Shown: positions 20,446-32,718, counted from the stretch's first letter. The stretch: DNA of 64,000 bases from Locusta migratoria (GCA_026315105.1 JAOYRU010000101.1:630001-694000), one strand, 5' to 3'. The notes: generated by a model from the sequence alone, not told the origin. Numbers and translations are program-made.

Positions 20446-20517
20446 TGCGGTGGCCGGGAATCGAACCCGGATCAACTGCTTGGAAGGCAACTATGCTGAC
20501 CATTACACCACCACCGC
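20446..20517 (-). tRNA. tRNA-Gly-TCC: tRNA-Gly (TCC), unit 12
   Basis: Unchanged; A22 to its right. Confidence 0.95.
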
Positions 20518-20860
20518 ACAGCACGGCGCTCTTCCGCCGCCATGTGTAGGCTTTCTGCCTGCCTCCACTGGCCGAAAGACGTCGTTGCTGTAGGGGCACT
20601 GCGAGCTAAGCGAGACCAGCCACACGCATTCGGACAGCGCCTGCACGCACCTTTCGCCTCTTTCCCAAAGTGTCATCACCGACGTCGTAGTTGTACTCAC
20701 AGCTTCGCGATGAAGGGTCATTAAAAAAAAAAAAAAAAAAAAAAGACGCAGTGCACGTCTCCGTTTCTGTGGCGCTTTTTTTCCCAAGAATCCAATCAGT
20801 TGGGACAGGAATCAATTTTCGCAGACGTCTTTTAGGCAGGACTCAGATGCTGAAGATGCA

Positions 20861-20931
20861 GCATCGGTAGTTTAGTGGTAGAATGCTCGCCTCCCACGCG
20901 GGCGGCCCGGGTTCGATTCCCGGCCGATGCA
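20861..20931 (+). tRNA. tRNA-Gly-CCC: tRNA-Gly (CCC), unit 12
   Basis: G57 form. Confidence 0.95.
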
Positions 20932-21301
20932 TATTTTTCGCCGTTTTCGTGATGATGCTGCACCGAAACGTACACGTTTGAGCTGCACAAACTACAATTC
21001 TGTCCGAGGGAAAACGCGGCGAGATGAGGCAGACATGCAGAACGCAAGAGATGTTACTTGGTCGCTGGCGAGTAAATAGACGCTGATACTGTCGGCCTTC
21101 CACCATGAGATGCTATGTCCACTTGCCCCTTGTGTGGCGTACTGTAACAACATGCAAGGGTGGTTTCCGTTGGAAAATCAGCGCTGTGCGTTAATTTACT
21201 GAGGCTCGAGAATGCATGTAGCGGCTGACGGATTATTCACGTAGCACAAAGTTGCTAACTTGGGATACTTAGCGACTATCAGTAATACAAACACTTCAAG
21301 T

Positions 21302-21374
21302 GCCTGGGTAGCGCAGTAGGCAGCGCGTAAGTCTCATAATCTTAAGGTCGTGAGTTCGATCCTCACCCGGGGCA
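21302..21374 (+). tRNA. tRNA-Met-CAT: tRNA-Met (CAT), unit 12
   Basis: C32, A44 form. Confidence 0.92.
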
Positions 21375-21667
21375 TATTATTTAATGTAAAAGACCGCTGA
21401 ACTCGCATCGTGCTTTTGATAGGGAACGATGTTGATTGTTGCTAATTTTCCACGAGTTTCCGGATGCTTCATCTCCAAAGTGTATCGAACTCATAGCCTT
21501 CTAACATCCTCCTGGCCCTCCACATGTTGAAAAAAGCTACTTGCTTTCCTTTTAATAAGCTGCAATTTGCAGTCAACATACACAATGAGCCTCTCAAACA
21601 ACGAATCACAAGTAGAGTGCACACGAATGTCCGTTGAAAGCACGCAAATATTACAAACGCATAAGAA

Positions 21668-21739
21668 TCCGGTGTGGTCTAGTGGCTAGGATACCTGGCT
21701 CTCACCTAGGAGGCCCGGGTTTGATTCCCGGTACCGGAA
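21668..21739 (+). tRNA. tRNA-Glu-CTC: tRNA-Glu (CTC), unit 12
   Basis: G45, T56. Confidence 0.93.
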
Positions 21740-21973
21740 CGTACGTCTTTTGTGTAATTCTCGACGAGTTTTTGCCGATTTAACTGCTTTTCCTTGTCCT
21801 CTTGGAGATGAACAGAAGTCCTTCGAACGTTTTCGAGAGAAATCGACATGCTATGAAATTGTCCTGAGGACTAAAAAGAAACCAGAATAGACGCTGCTTG
21901 CCCATAAGACCGCGCTGTCATAGAAATAAGCAGCACGATGCTTGAAAACAGCATAAGGAGCTGATACTCACGA

Positions 21974-22047
21974 GGCCCGTTAGCTCAGTTGGTTAGAGCG
22001 TCGTGCTAATAACGCGAAGGTCGTGGGTTCGATCCCTCCACGGGCCA
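21974..22047 (+). tRNA. tRNA-Ile-AAT: tRNA-Ile (AAT), unit 12
   Basis: Standard; two 10-bp repeats follow. Confidence 0.94.
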
Positions 22048-22287
22048 TTGTTATTTTTCTATTACGAAAGGAAACGTGCGTCTCGCAGCCATTTTAAGCT
22101 ACCTGTCCTTAGATATAGGCCGACTTGAGAGCGTCAGCTCTCGCGTCAGTCGAGACAAGTCGAGACAGAGAGGCACCAGATGCTGGACCACACAGAGCGA
22201 GGAAGGAGAAATATATTGAATGAAAACCGACCGCCAACTCTACGAGCGCACACAAGACGCACTCATCTGTAACAACAAAATGAAATT

Positions 22288-22359
22288 TGCGGTGGCCGGG
22301 AATCGAACCCGGATCAACTGCTTGGAAGGCAACTATGCTGACCATTACACCACCACCGC
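22288..22359 (-). tRNA. tRNA-Gly-TCC: tRNA-Gly (TCC), unit 13
   Basis: Unchanged; a short A11 tract lies to its right. Confidence 0.95.
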
Positions 22360-22564
22360 ACAGCACGGCGCTCTTCCGCCGCCATGTGTAGGCTTTCTGC
22401 CTGCCTCCACTGGCCGAAAGACGTCGTTGCTGTAGGGGCACTGCGAGCTAAGCGAGACCAGCCACACGCATTCGGACAGCGCCTGCACGCACCTTTCGCC
22501 TCTTTCCCAAAGTGTCATCACCGACGTCGTAGTTGTACTCACAGCTTCGCGATGAAGGGTCATT

Positions 22565-22575
22565 AAAAAAAAAAA
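22565..22575 (+). repeat. Short poly-A tract in a long-tract region, unit 13
   Basis: Eleven A followed by GATGC in place of GACGC. This is the form of units 29-35, here flanked on both sides by units with more than 20 A. Confidence 0.95.
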
Positions 22576-22690
22576 GATGCAGTGCACGTCTCCGTTTCTG
22601 TGGCGCTTTTTTCCCAAGAATCCAATCAGTTGGGACAGGAATCAATTTTCGCAGACGTCTTTCAGGCAGGACTCAGATGCTGAAGATGCA

Positions 22691-22761
22691 GCATCGGTAG
22701 TTTAGTGGTAGAATGCTCGCCTCCCACGCGGGCGGCCCGGGTTCTATTCCCGGCCGATGCA
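22691..22761 (+). tRNA. tRNA-Gly-CCC: tRNA-Gly (CCC), unit 13, T57 form
   Basis: T57, linked to the short A tract. Confidence 0.92.
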
Positions 22762-23131
22762 TATTTTTCGCCGTTTTCGTGATGATGCTGCACCGAAACG
22801 TACACGTTTGAGCTGCACAAACTACAATTCTGTCCGAGGGAAAACGCGGCGAGATGAGGCAGACATGCAGAACGCAAGAGATGTTACTTGGTCGCTGGCG
22901 AGTAAATAGACGCTGATACTGTCGGCCTTCCACCATGAGATGCTATGTCCACTTGCCCCTTGTGTGGCGTACTGTAACAACATGCAAGGGTGGTTTCCGT
23001 TGGAAAATCAGCGCTGTGCGTTAATTTACTGAGGCTCGAGAATGCATGTAGCGGCTGACGGATTATTCACGTAGCACAAAGTTGCTAACTTGGGATACTT
23101 AGCGACTATCAGTAATACAAACACTTCAAGT

Positions 23132-23204
23132 GCCTGGGTAGCGCAGTAGGCAGCGCGTAAGTCTCATAATCTTAAGGTCGTGAGTTCGATCCTCACCCGG
23201 GGCA
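23132..23204 (+). tRNA. tRNA-Met-CAT: tRNA-Met (CAT), unit 13
   Basis: C32, A44 form. Confidence 0.92.
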
Positions 23205-23497
23205 TATTATTTAATGTAAAAGACCGCTGAACTCGCATCGTGCTTTTGATAGGGAACGATGTTGATTGTTGCTAATTTTCCACGAGTTTCCGGATGCTTC
23301 ATCTCCAAAGTGTATCGAACTCATAGCCTTCTAACATCCTCCTGGCCCTCCACATGTTGAAAAAAGCTACTTGCTTTCCTTTTAATAAGCTGCAATTTGC
23401 AGTCAACATACACAATGAGCCTCTCAAACAACGAATCACAAGTAGAGTGCACACGAATGTCCGTTGAAAGCACGCAAATATTACAAACGCATAAGAA

Positions 23498-23569
23498 TCC
23501 GGTGTGGTCTAGTGGCTAGGATACCTGGCTCTCACCTAGGACGCCCGGGTTTGATTCCCGGTACCGGAA
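23498..23569 (+). tRNA. tRNA-Glu-CTC: tRNA-Glu (CTC), unit 13
   Basis: C45, T56. Confidence 0.93.
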
Positions 23570-23803
23570 CGTACGTCTTTTGTGTAATTCTCGACGAGTT
23601 TTTGCCGATTTAACTGCTTTTCCTTGTCCTCTTGGAGATGAACAGAAGTCCTTCGAACGTTTTCGAGAGAAATCGACATGCTATGAAATTGTCCTGAGGA
23701 CTAAAAAGAAACCAGAATAGACGCTGCTTGCCCATAAGACCGCGCTGTCATAGAAATAAGCAGCACGATGCTTGAAAACAGCATAAGGAGCTGATACTCA
23801 CGA

Positions 23804-23877
23804 GGCCCGTTAGCTCAGTTGGTTAGAGCGTCGTGCTAATAACGCGAAGGTCGTGGGTTCGATCCCTCCACGGGCCA
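23804..23877 (+). tRNA. tRNA-Ile-AAT: tRNA-Ile (AAT), unit 13
   Basis: Standard; two 10-bp repeats follow. Confidence 0.94.
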
Positions 23878-24117
23878 TTGTTATTTTTCTATTACGAAAG
23901 GAAACGTGCGTCTCGCAGCCATTTTAAGCTACCTGTCCTTAGATATAGGCCGACTTGAGAGCGTCAGCTCTCGCGTCAGTCGAGACAAGTCGAGACAGAG
24001 AGGCACCAGATGCTGGACCACACAGAGCGAGGAAGGAGAAATATATTGAATGAAAACCGACCGCCAACTCTACGAGCGCACACAAGACGCACTCATCTGT
24101 AACAACAAAATGAAATT

Positions 24118-24189
24118 TGCGGTGGCCGGGAATCGAACCCGGATCAACTGCTTGGAAGGCAACTATGCTGACCATTACACCACCACCGC
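24118..24189 (-). tRNA. tRNA-Gly-TCC: tRNA-Gly (TCC), unit 14
   Basis: Unchanged; A24 to its right. Confidence 0.95.
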
Positions 24190-24533
24190 ACAGCACGGCG
24201 CTCTTCCGCCGCCATGTGTAGGCTTTCTGCCTGCCTCCACTGGCCGAAAGACGTCGTTGCTGTAGGGGCACTGCGAGCTAAGCGAGACCAGCCACACGCA
24301 TTCGGACAGCGCCTGCACGCACCTTTCGCCTCTTTCCCAAAGTGTCATCACCGACGTCGTAGTTGTACTCACAGCTTCGCGATGAAGGGTCATTAAAAAA
24401 AAAAAAAAAAAAAAAAAAGACGCAGTGCACGTCTCCGTTTCTGTGGCGCTTTTTTCCCAAGAATCCAATCAGTTGGGACAGGAATCAATTTTCGCAGACG
24501 TCTTTTAGGCAGGACTCAGATGCTGAAGATGCA

Positions 24534-24604
24534 GCATCGGTAGTTTAGTGGTAGAATGCTCGCCTCCCACGCGGGCGGCCCGGGTTCGATTCCCGGCCGA
24601 TGCA
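24534..24604 (+). tRNA. tRNA-Gly-CCC: tRNA-Gly (CCC), unit 14
   Basis: G57 form. Confidence 0.95.
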
Positions 24605-24974
24605 TATTTTTCGCCGTTTTCGTGATGATGCTGCACCGAAACGTACACGTTTGAGCTGCACAAACTACAATTCTGTCCGAGGGAAAACGCGGCGAGATGA
24701 GGCAGACATGCAGAACGCAAGAGATGTTACTTGGTCGCTGGCGAGTAAATAGACGCTGATACTGTCGGCCTTCCACCATGAGATGCTATGTCCACTTGCC
24801 CCTTGTGTGGCGTACTGTAACAACATGCAAGGGTGGTTTCCGTTGGAAAATCAGCGCTGTGCGTTAATTTACTGAGGCTCGAGAATGCATGTAGCGGCTG
24901 ACGGATTATTCACGTAGCACAAAGTTGCTAACTTGGGATACTTAGCGACTATCAGTAATACAAACACTTCAAGT

Positions 24975-25047
24975 GCCTGGGTAGCGCAGTAGGCAGCGCG
25001 TAAGTCTCATAATCTTAAGGTCGTGAGTTCGATCCTCACCCGGGGCA
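24975..25047 (+). tRNA. tRNA-Met-CAT: tRNA-Met (CAT), unit 14
   Basis: C32, A44 form. Confidence 0.92.
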
Positions 25048-25340
25048 TATTATTTAATGTAAAAGACCGCTGAACTCGCATCGTGCTTTTGATAGGGAAC
25101 GATGTTGATTGTTGCTAATTTTCCACGAGTTTCCGGATGCTTCATCTCCAAAGTGTATCGAACTCATAGCCTTCTAACATCCTCCTGGCCCTCCACATGT
25201 TGAAAAAAGCTACTTGCTTTCCTTTTAATAAGCTGCAATTTGCAGTCAACATACACAATGAGCCTCTCAAACAACGAATCACAAGTAGAGTGCACACGAA
25301 TGTCCGTTGAAAGCACGCAAATATTACAAACGCATAAGAA

Positions 25341-25412
25341 TCCGGTGTGGTCTAGTGGCTAGGATACCTGGCTCTCACCTAGGACGCCCGGGTTTGATTC
25401 CCGGTACCGGAA
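25341..25412 (+). tRNA. tRNA-Glu-CTC: tRNA-Glu (CTC), unit 14
   Basis: C45, T56. Confidence 0.93.
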
Positions 25413-25646
25413 CGTACGTCTTTTGTGTAATTCTCGACGAGTTTTTGCCGATTTAACTGCTTTTCCTTGTCCTCTTGGAGATGAACAGAAGTCCTTCGAA
25501 CGTTTTCGAGAGAAATCGACATGCTATGAAATTGTCCTGAGGACTAAAAAGAAACCAGAATAGACGCTGCTTGCCCATAAGACCGCGCTGTCATAGAAAT
25601 AAGCAGCACGATGCTTGAAAACAGCATAAGGAGCTGATACTCACGA

Positions 25647-25720
25647 GGCCCGTTAGCTCAGTTGGTTAGAGCGTCGTGCTAATAACGCGAAGGTCGTGGG
25701 TTCGATCCCTCCACGGGCCA
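25647..25720 (+). tRNA. tRNA-Ile-AAT: tRNA-Ile (AAT), unit 14
   Basis: Standard; two 10-bp repeats follow. Confidence 0.94.
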
Positions 25721-25960
25721 TTGTTATTTTTCTATTACGAAAGGAAACGTGCGTCTCGCAGCCATTTTAAGCTACCTGTCCTTAGATATAGGCCGACTTG
25801 AGAGCGTCAGCTCTCGCGTCAGTCGAGACAAGTCGAGACAGAGAGGCACCAGATGCTGGACCACACAGAGCGAGGAAGGAGAAATATATTGAATGAAAAC
25901 CGACCGCCAACTCTACGAGCGCACACAAGACGCACTCATCTGTAACAACAAAATGAAATT

Positions 25961-26032
25961 TGCGGTGGCCGGGAATCGAACCCGGATCAACTGCTTGGAA
26001 GGCAACTATGCTGACCATTACACCACCACCGC
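25961..26032 (-). tRNA. tRNA-Gly-TCC: tRNA-Gly (TCC), unit 15
   Basis: Unchanged; A22 to its right. Confidence 0.95.
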
Positions 26033-26375
26033 ACAGCACGGCGCTCTTCCGCCGCCATGTGTAGGCTTTCTGCCTGCCTCCACTGGCCGAAAGACGTCGT
26101 TGCTGTAGGGGCACTGCGAGCTAAGCGAGACCAGCCACACGCATTCGGACAGCGCCTGCACGCACCTTTCGCCTCTTTCCCAAAGTGTCATCACCGACGT
26201 CGTAGTTGTACTCACAGCTTCGCGATGAAGGGTCATTAAAAAAAAAAAAAAAAAAAAAAGACGCAGTGCACGTCTCCGTTTCTGTGGCGCTTTTTTTCCC
26301 AAGAATCCAATCAGTTGGGACAGGAATCAATTTTCGCAGACGTCTTTTAGGCAGGACTCAGATGCTGAAGATGCA

Positions 26376-26446
26376 GCATCGGTAGTTTAGTGGTAGAATG
26401 CTCGCCTCCCACGCGGGCGGCCCGGGTTCGATTCCCGGCCGATGCA
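26376..26446 (+). tRNA. tRNA-Gly-CCC: tRNA-Gly (CCC), unit 15
   Basis: G57 form. Confidence 0.95.
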
Positions 26447-26816
26447 TATTTTTCGCCGTTTTCGTGATGATGCTGCACCGAAACGTACACGTTTGAGCTG
26501 CACAAACTACAATTCTGTCCGAGGGAAAACGCGGCGAGATGAGGCAGACATGCAGAACGCAAGAGATGTTACTTGGTCGCTGGCGAGTAAATAGACGCTG
26601 ATACTGTCGGCCTTCCACCATGAGATGCTATGTCCACTTGCCCCTTGTGTGGCGTACTGTAACAACATGCAAGGGTGGTTTCCGTTGGAAAATCAGCGCT
26701 GTGCGTTAATTTACTGAGGCTCGAGAATGCATGTAGCGGCTGACGGATTATTCACGTAGCACAAAGTTGCTAACTTGGGATACTTAGCGACTATCAGTAA
26801 TACAAACACTTCAAGT

Positions 26817-26889
26817 GCCTGGGTAGCGCAGTAGGCAGCGCGTAAGTCTCATAATCTTAAGGTCGTGAGTTCGATCCTCACCCGGGGCA
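26817..26889 (+). tRNA. tRNA-Met-CAT: tRNA-Met (CAT), unit 15
   Basis: C32, A44 form. Confidence 0.92.
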
Positions 26890-27182
26890 TATTATTTAAT
26901 GTAAAAGACCGCTGAACTCGCATCGTGCTTTTGATAGGGAACGATGTTGATTGTTGCTAATTTTCCACGAGTTTCCGGATGCTTCATCTCCAAAGTGTAT
27001 CGAACTCATAGCCTTCTAACATCCTCCTGGCCCTCCACATGTTGAAAAAAGCTACTTGCTTTCCTTTTAATAAGCTGCAATTTGCAGTCAACATACACAA
27101 TGAGCCTCTCAAACAACGAATCACAAGTAGAGTGCACACGAATGTCCGTTGAAAGCACGCAAATATTACAAACGCATAAGAA

Positions 27183-27254
27183 TCCGGTGTGGTCTAGTGG
27201 CTAGGATACCTGGCTCTCACCTAGGACGCCCGGGTTTGATTCCCGGTACCGGAA
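27183..27254 (+). tRNA. tRNA-Glu-CTC: tRNA-Glu (CTC), unit 15
   Basis: C45, T56. Confidence 0.93.
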
Positions 27255-27488
27255 CGTACGTCTTTTGTGTAATTCTCGACGAGTTTTTGCCGATTTAACT
27301 GCTTTTCCTTGTCCTCTTGGAGATGAACAGAAGTCCTTCGAACGTTTTCGAGAGAAATCGACATGCTATGAAATTGTCCTGAGGACTAAAAAGAAACCAG
27401 AATAGACGCTGCTTGCCCATAAGACCGCGCTGTCATAGAAATAAGCAGCACGATGCTTGAAAACAGCATAAGGAGATGATACTCACGA

Positions 27489-27562
27489 GGCCCGTTAGCT
27501 CAGTTGGTTAGAGCGTCGTGCTAATAACGCGAAGGTCGTGGGTTCGATCCCTCCACGGGCCA
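27489..27562 (+). tRNA. tRNA-Ile-AAT: tRNA-Ile (AAT), unit 15
   Basis: Gene standard; the upstream base at -13 (27476) is A in place of C, shared only with unit 17. Confidence 0.94.
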
Positions 27563-27802
27563 TTGTTATTTTTCTATTACGAAAGGAAACGTGCGTCTCG
27601 CAGCCATTTTAAGCTACCTGTCCTTAGATATAGGCCGACTTGAGAGCGTCAGCTCTCGCGTCAGTCGAGACAAGTCGAGACAGAGAGGCACCAGATGCTG
27701 GACCACACAGAGCGAGGAAGGAGAAATATATTGAATGAAAACCGACCGCCAACTCTACGAGCGCACACAAGACGCACTCATCTGTAACAACAAAATGAAA
27801 TT

Positions 27803-27874
27803 TGCGGTGGCCGGGAATCGAACCCGGATCAACTGCTTGGAAGGCAACTATGCTGACCATTACACCACCACCGC
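27803..27874 (-). tRNA. tRNA-Gly-TCC: tRNA-Gly (TCC), unit 16
   Basis: Unchanged; A26 to its right. Confidence 0.95.
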
Positions 27875-28221
27875 ACAGCACGGCGCTCTTCCGCCGCCAT
27901 GTGTAGGCTTTCTGCCTGCCTCCACTGGCCGAAAGACGTCGTTGCTGTAGGGGCACTGCGAGCTAAGCGAGACCAGCCACACGCATTCGGACAGCGCCTG
28001 CACGCACCTTTCGCCTCTTTCCCAAAGTGTCATCACCGACGTCGTAGTTGTACTCACAGCTTCGCGATGAAGGGTCATTAAAAAAAAAAAAAAAAAAAAA
28101 AAAAAGACGCAGTGCACGTCTCCGTTTCTGTGGCGCTTTTTTTCCCAAGAATCCAATCAGTTGGGACAGGAATCAATTTTCGCAGACGTCTTTTAGGCAG
28201 GACTCAGATGCTGAAGATGCA

Positions 28222-28292
28222 GCATCGGTAGTTTAGTGGTAGAATGCTCGCCTCCCACGCGGGCGGCCCGGGTTCGATTCCCGGCCGATGCA
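28222..28292 (+). tRNA. tRNA-Gly-CCC: tRNA-Gly (CCC), unit 16
   Basis: G57 form. Confidence 0.95.
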
Positions 28293-28662
28293 TATTTTTC
28301 GCCGTTTTCGTGATGATGCTGCACCGAAACGTACACGTTTGAGCTGCACAAACTACAATTCTGTCCGAGGGAAAACGCGGCGAGATGAGGCAGACATGCA
28401 GAACGCAAGAGATGTTACTTGGTCGCTGGCGAGTAAATAGACGCTGATACTGTCGGCCTTCCACCATGAGATGCTATGTCCACTTGCCCCTTGTGTGGCG
28501 TACTGTAACAACATGCAAGGGTGGTTTCCGTTGGAAAATCAGCGCTGTGCGTTAATTTACTGAGGCTCGAGAATGCATGTAGCGGCTGACGGATTATTCA
28601 CGTAGCACAAAGTTGCTAACTTGGGATACTTAGCGACTATCAGTAATACAAACACTTCAAGT

Positions 28663-28735
28663 GCCTGGGTAGCGCAGTAGGCAGCGCGTAAGTCTCATAA
28701 TCTTAAGGTCGTGAGTTCGATCCTCACCCGGGGCA
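28663..28735 (+). tRNA. tRNA-Met-CAT: tRNA-Met (CAT), unit 16
   Basis: C32, A44 form. Confidence 0.92.
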
Positions 28736-29028
28736 TATTATTTAATGTAAAAGACCGCTGAACTCGCATCGTGCTTTTGATAGGGAACGATGTTGATTGT
28801 TGCTAATTTTCCACGAGTTTCCGGATGCTTCATCTCCAAAGTGTATCGAACTCATAGCCTTCTAACATCCTCCTGGCCCTCCACATGTTGAAAAAAGCTA
28901 CTTGCTTTCCTTTTAATAAGCTGCAATTTGCAGTCAACATACACAATGAGCCTCTCAAACAACGAATCACAAGTAGAGTGCACACGAATGTCCGTTGAAA
29001 GCACGCAAATATTACAAACGCATAAGAA

Positions 29029-29100
29029 TCCGGTGTGGTCTAGTGGCTAGGATACCTGGCTCTCACCTAGGACGCCCGGGTTTGATTCCCGGTACCGGAA
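29029..29100 (+). tRNA. tRNA-Glu-CTC: tRNA-Glu (CTC), unit 16
   Basis: C45, T56. Confidence 0.93.
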
Positions 29101-29334
29101 CGTACGTCTTTTGTGTAATTCTCGACGAGTTTTTGCCGATTTAACTGCTTTTCCTTGTCCTCTTGGAGATGAACAGAAGTCCTTCGAACGTTTTCGAGAG
29201 AAATCGACATGCTATGAAATTGTCCTGAGGACTAAAAAGAAACCAGAATAGACGCTGCTTGCCCATAAGACCGCGCTGTCATAGAAATAAGCAGCACGAT
29301 GCTTGAAAACAGCATAAGGAGCTGATACTCACGA

Positions 29335-29408
29335 GGCCCGTTAGCTCAGTTGGTTAGAGCGTCGTGCTAATAACGCGAAGGTCGTGGGTTCGATCCCTCC
29401 ACGGGCCA
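29335..29408 (+). tRNA. tRNA-Ile-AAT: tRNA-Ile (AAT), unit 16
   Basis: Standard; two 10-bp repeats follow. Confidence 0.94.
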
Positions 29409-29648
29409 TTGTTATTTTTCTATTACGAAAGGAAACGTGCGTCTCGCAGCCATTTTAAGCTACCTGTCCTTAGATATAGGCCGACTTGAGAGCGTCAGCT
29501 CTCGCGTCAGTCGAGACAAGTCGAGACAGAGAGGCACCAGATGCTGGACCACACAGAGCGAGGAAGGAGAAATATATTGAATGAAAACCGACCGCCAACT
29601 CTACGAGCGCACACAAGACGCACTCATCTGTAACAACAAAATGAAATT

Positions 29649-29720
29649 TGCGGTGGCCGGGAATCGAACCCGGATCAACTGCTTGGAAGGCAACTATGCT
29701 GACCATTACACCACCACCGC
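29649..29720 (-). tRNA. tRNA-Gly-TCC: tRNA-Gly (TCC), unit 17
   Basis: Unchanged; A27 to its right. Confidence 0.95.
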
Positions 29721-29923
29721 ACAGCACGGCGCTCTTCCGCCGCCATGTGTAGGCTTTCTGCCTGCCTCCACTGGCCGAAAGACGTCGTTGCTGTAGGGGC
29801 ACTGCGAGCTAAGCGAGACCAGCCACACGCATTCGGACAGCGCCTGCACGCACCTTTCGCCTCTTTCCCAAAGTGTCATCACCGACGTCGTAGTTGTACT
29901 CACAGCTTCGCGATGAAGGGTCA

Positions 29924-29954
<31 letters not shown>

Positions 29955-30067
29955 CGCAGTGCACGTCTCCGTTTCTGTGGCGCTTTTTTCCCAAGAATCC
30001 AATCAGTTGGGACAGGAATCAATTTTCGCAGACGTCTTTTAGGCAGGACTCAGATGCTGAAGATGCA

Positions 30068-30138
30068 GCATCGGTAGTTTAGTGGTAGAATGCTCGCCTC
30101 CCACGCGGGCGGCCCGGGTTCGATTCCCGGCCGATGCA
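30068..30138 (+). tRNA. tRNA-Gly-CCC: tRNA-Gly (CCC), unit 17
   Basis: G57 form. Confidence 0.95.
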
Positions 30139-30508
30139 TATTTTTCGCCGTTTTCGTGATGATGCTGCACCGAAACGTACACGTTTGAGCTGCACAAACT
30201 ACAATTCTGTCCGAGGGAAAACGCGGCGAGATGAGGCAGACATGCAGAACGCAAGAGATGTTACTTGGTCGCTGGCGAGTAAATAGACGCTGATACTGTC
30301 GGCCTTCCACCATGAGATGCTATGTCCACTTGCCCCTTGTGTGGCGTACTGTAACAACATGCAAGGGTGGTTTCCGTTGGAAAATCAGCGCTGTGCGTTA
30401 ATTTACTGAGGCTCGAGAATGCATGTAGCGGCTGACGGATTATTCACGTAGCACAAAGTTGCTAACTTGGGATACTTAGCGACTATCAGTAATACAAACA
30501 CTTCAAGT

Positions 30509-30581
30509 GCCTGGGTAGCGCAGTAGGCAGCGCGTAAGTCTCATAATCTTAAGGTCGTGAGTTCGATCCTCACCCGGGGCA
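30509..30581 (+). tRNA. tRNA-Met-CAT: tRNA-Met (CAT), unit 17
   Basis: C32, A44 form. Confidence 0.92.
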
Positions 30582-30874
30582 TATTATTTAATGTAAAAGA
30601 CCGCTGAACTCGCATCGTGCTTTTGATAGGGAACGATGTTGATTGTTGCTAATTTTCCACGAGTTTCCGGATGCTTCATCTCCAAAGTGTATCGAACTCA
30701 TAGCCTTCTAACATCCTCCTGGCCCTCCACATGTTGAAAAAAGCTACTTGCTTTCCTTTTAATAAGCTGCAATTTGCAGTCAACATACACAATGAGCCTC
30801 TCAAACAACGAATCACAAGTAGAGTGCACACGAATGTCCGTTGAAAGCACGCAAATATTACAAACGCATAAGAA

Positions 30875-30946
30875 TCCGGTGTGGTCTAGTGGCTAGGATA
30901 CCTGGCTCTCACCTAGGACGCCCGGGTTTGATTCCCGGTACCGGAA
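30875..30946 (+). tRNA. tRNA-Glu-CTC: tRNA-Glu (CTC), unit 17
   Basis: C45, T56. Confidence 0.93.
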
Positions 30947-31180
30947 CGTACGTCTTTTGTGTAATTCTCGACGAGTTTTTGCCGATTTAACTGCTTTTCC
31001 TTGTCCTCTTGGAGATGAACAGAAGTCCTTCGAACGTTTTCGAGAGAAATCGACATGCTATGAAATTGTCCTGAGGACTAAAAAGAAACCAGAATAGACG
31101 CTGCTTGCCCATAAGACCGCGCTGTCATAGAAATAAGCAGCACGATGCTTGAAAACAGCATAAGGAGATGATACTCACGA

Positions 31181-31254
31181 GGCCCGTTAGCTCAGTTGGT
31201 TAGAGCGTCGTGCTAATAACGCGAAGGTCGTGGGTTCGATCCCTCCACGGGCCA
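31181..31254 (+). tRNA. tRNA-Ile-AAT: tRNA-Ile (AAT), unit 17
   Basis: Gene standard; A at -13 (31168), as in unit 15. Confidence 0.94.
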
Positions 31255-31494
31255 TTGTTATTTTTCTATTACGAAAGGAAACGTGCGTCTCGCAGCCATT
31301 TTAAGCTACCTGTCCTTAGATATAGGCCGACTTGAGAGCGTCAGCTCTCGCGTCAGTCGAGACAAGTCGAGACAGAGAGGCACCAGATGCTGGACCACAC
31401 AGAGCGAGGAAGGAGAAATATATTGAATGAAAACCGACCGCCAACTCTACGAGCGCACACAAGACGCACTCATCTGTAACAACAAAATGAAATT

Positions 31495-31566
31495 TGCGGT
31501 GGCCGGGAATCGAACCCGGATCAACTGCTTGGAAGGCAACTATGCTGACCATTACACCACCACCGC
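31495..31566 (-). tRNA. tRNA-Gly-TCC: tRNA-Gly (TCC), unit 18
   Basis: Unchanged; A24 to its right. Confidence 0.95.
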
Positions 31567-31911
31567 ACAGCACGGCGCTCTTCCGCCGCCATGTGTAGGC
31601 TTTCTGCCTGCCTCCACTGGCCGAAAGACGTCGTTGCTGTAGGGGCACTGCGAGCTAAGCGAGACCAGCCACACGCATTCGGACAGCGCCTGCACGCACC
31701 TTTCGCCTCTTTCCCAAAGTGTCATCACCGACGTCGTAGTTGTACTCACAGCTTCGCGATGAAGGGTCATTAAAAAAAAAAAAAAAAAAAAAAAAGACGC
31801 AGTGCACGTCTCCGTTTCTGTGGCGCTTTTTTTCCCAAGAATCCAATCAGTTGGGACAGGAATCAATTTTCGCAGACGTCTTTTAGGCAGGACTCAGATG
31901 CTGAAGATGCA

Positions 31912-31982
31912 GCATCGGTAGTTTAGTGGTAGAATGCTCGCCTCCCACGCGGGCGGCCCGGGTTCGATTCCCGGCCGATGCA
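31912..31982 (+). tRNA. tRNA-Gly-CCC: tRNA-Gly (CCC), unit 18
   Basis: G57 form. Confidence 0.95.
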
Positions 31983-32352
31983 TATTTTTCGCCGTTTTCG
32001 TGATGATGCTGCACCGAAACGTACACGTTTGAGCTGCACAAACTACAATTCTGTCCGAGGGAAAACGCGGCGAGATGAGGCAGACATGCAGAACGCAAGA
32101 GATGTTACTTGGTCGCTGGCGAGTAAATAGACGCTGATACTGTCGGCCTTCCACCATGAGATGCTATGTCCACTTGCCCCTTGTGTGGCGTACTGTAACA
32201 ACATGCAAGGGTGGTTTCCGTTGGAAAATCAGCGCTGTGCGTTAATTTACTGAGGCTCGAGAATGCATGTAGCGGCTGACGGATTATTCACGTAGCACAA
32301 AGTTGCTAACTTGGGATACTTAGCGACTATCAGTAATACAAACACTTCAAGT

Positions 32353-32425
32353 GCCTGGGTAGCGCAGTAGGCAGCGCGTAAGTCTCATAATCTTAAGGTC
32401 GTGAGTTCGATCCTCACCCGGGGCA
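32353..32425 (+). tRNA. tRNA-Met-CAT: tRNA-Met (CAT), unit 18
   Basis: C32, A44 form. Confidence 0.92.
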
Positions 32426-32718
32426 TATTATTTAATGTAAAAGACCGCTGAACTCGCATCGTGCTTTTGATAGGGAACGATGTTGATTGTTGCTAATTTT
32501 CCACGAGTTTCCGGATGCTTCATCTCCAAAGTGTATCGAACTCATAGCCTTCTAACATCCTCCTGGCCCTCCACATGTTGAAAAAAGCTACTTGCTTTCC
32601 TTTTAATAAGCTGCAATTTGCAGTCAACATACACAATGAGCCTCTCAAACAACGAATCACAAGTAGAGTGCACACGAATGTCCGTTGAAAGCACGCAAAT
32701 ATTACAAACGCATAAGAA

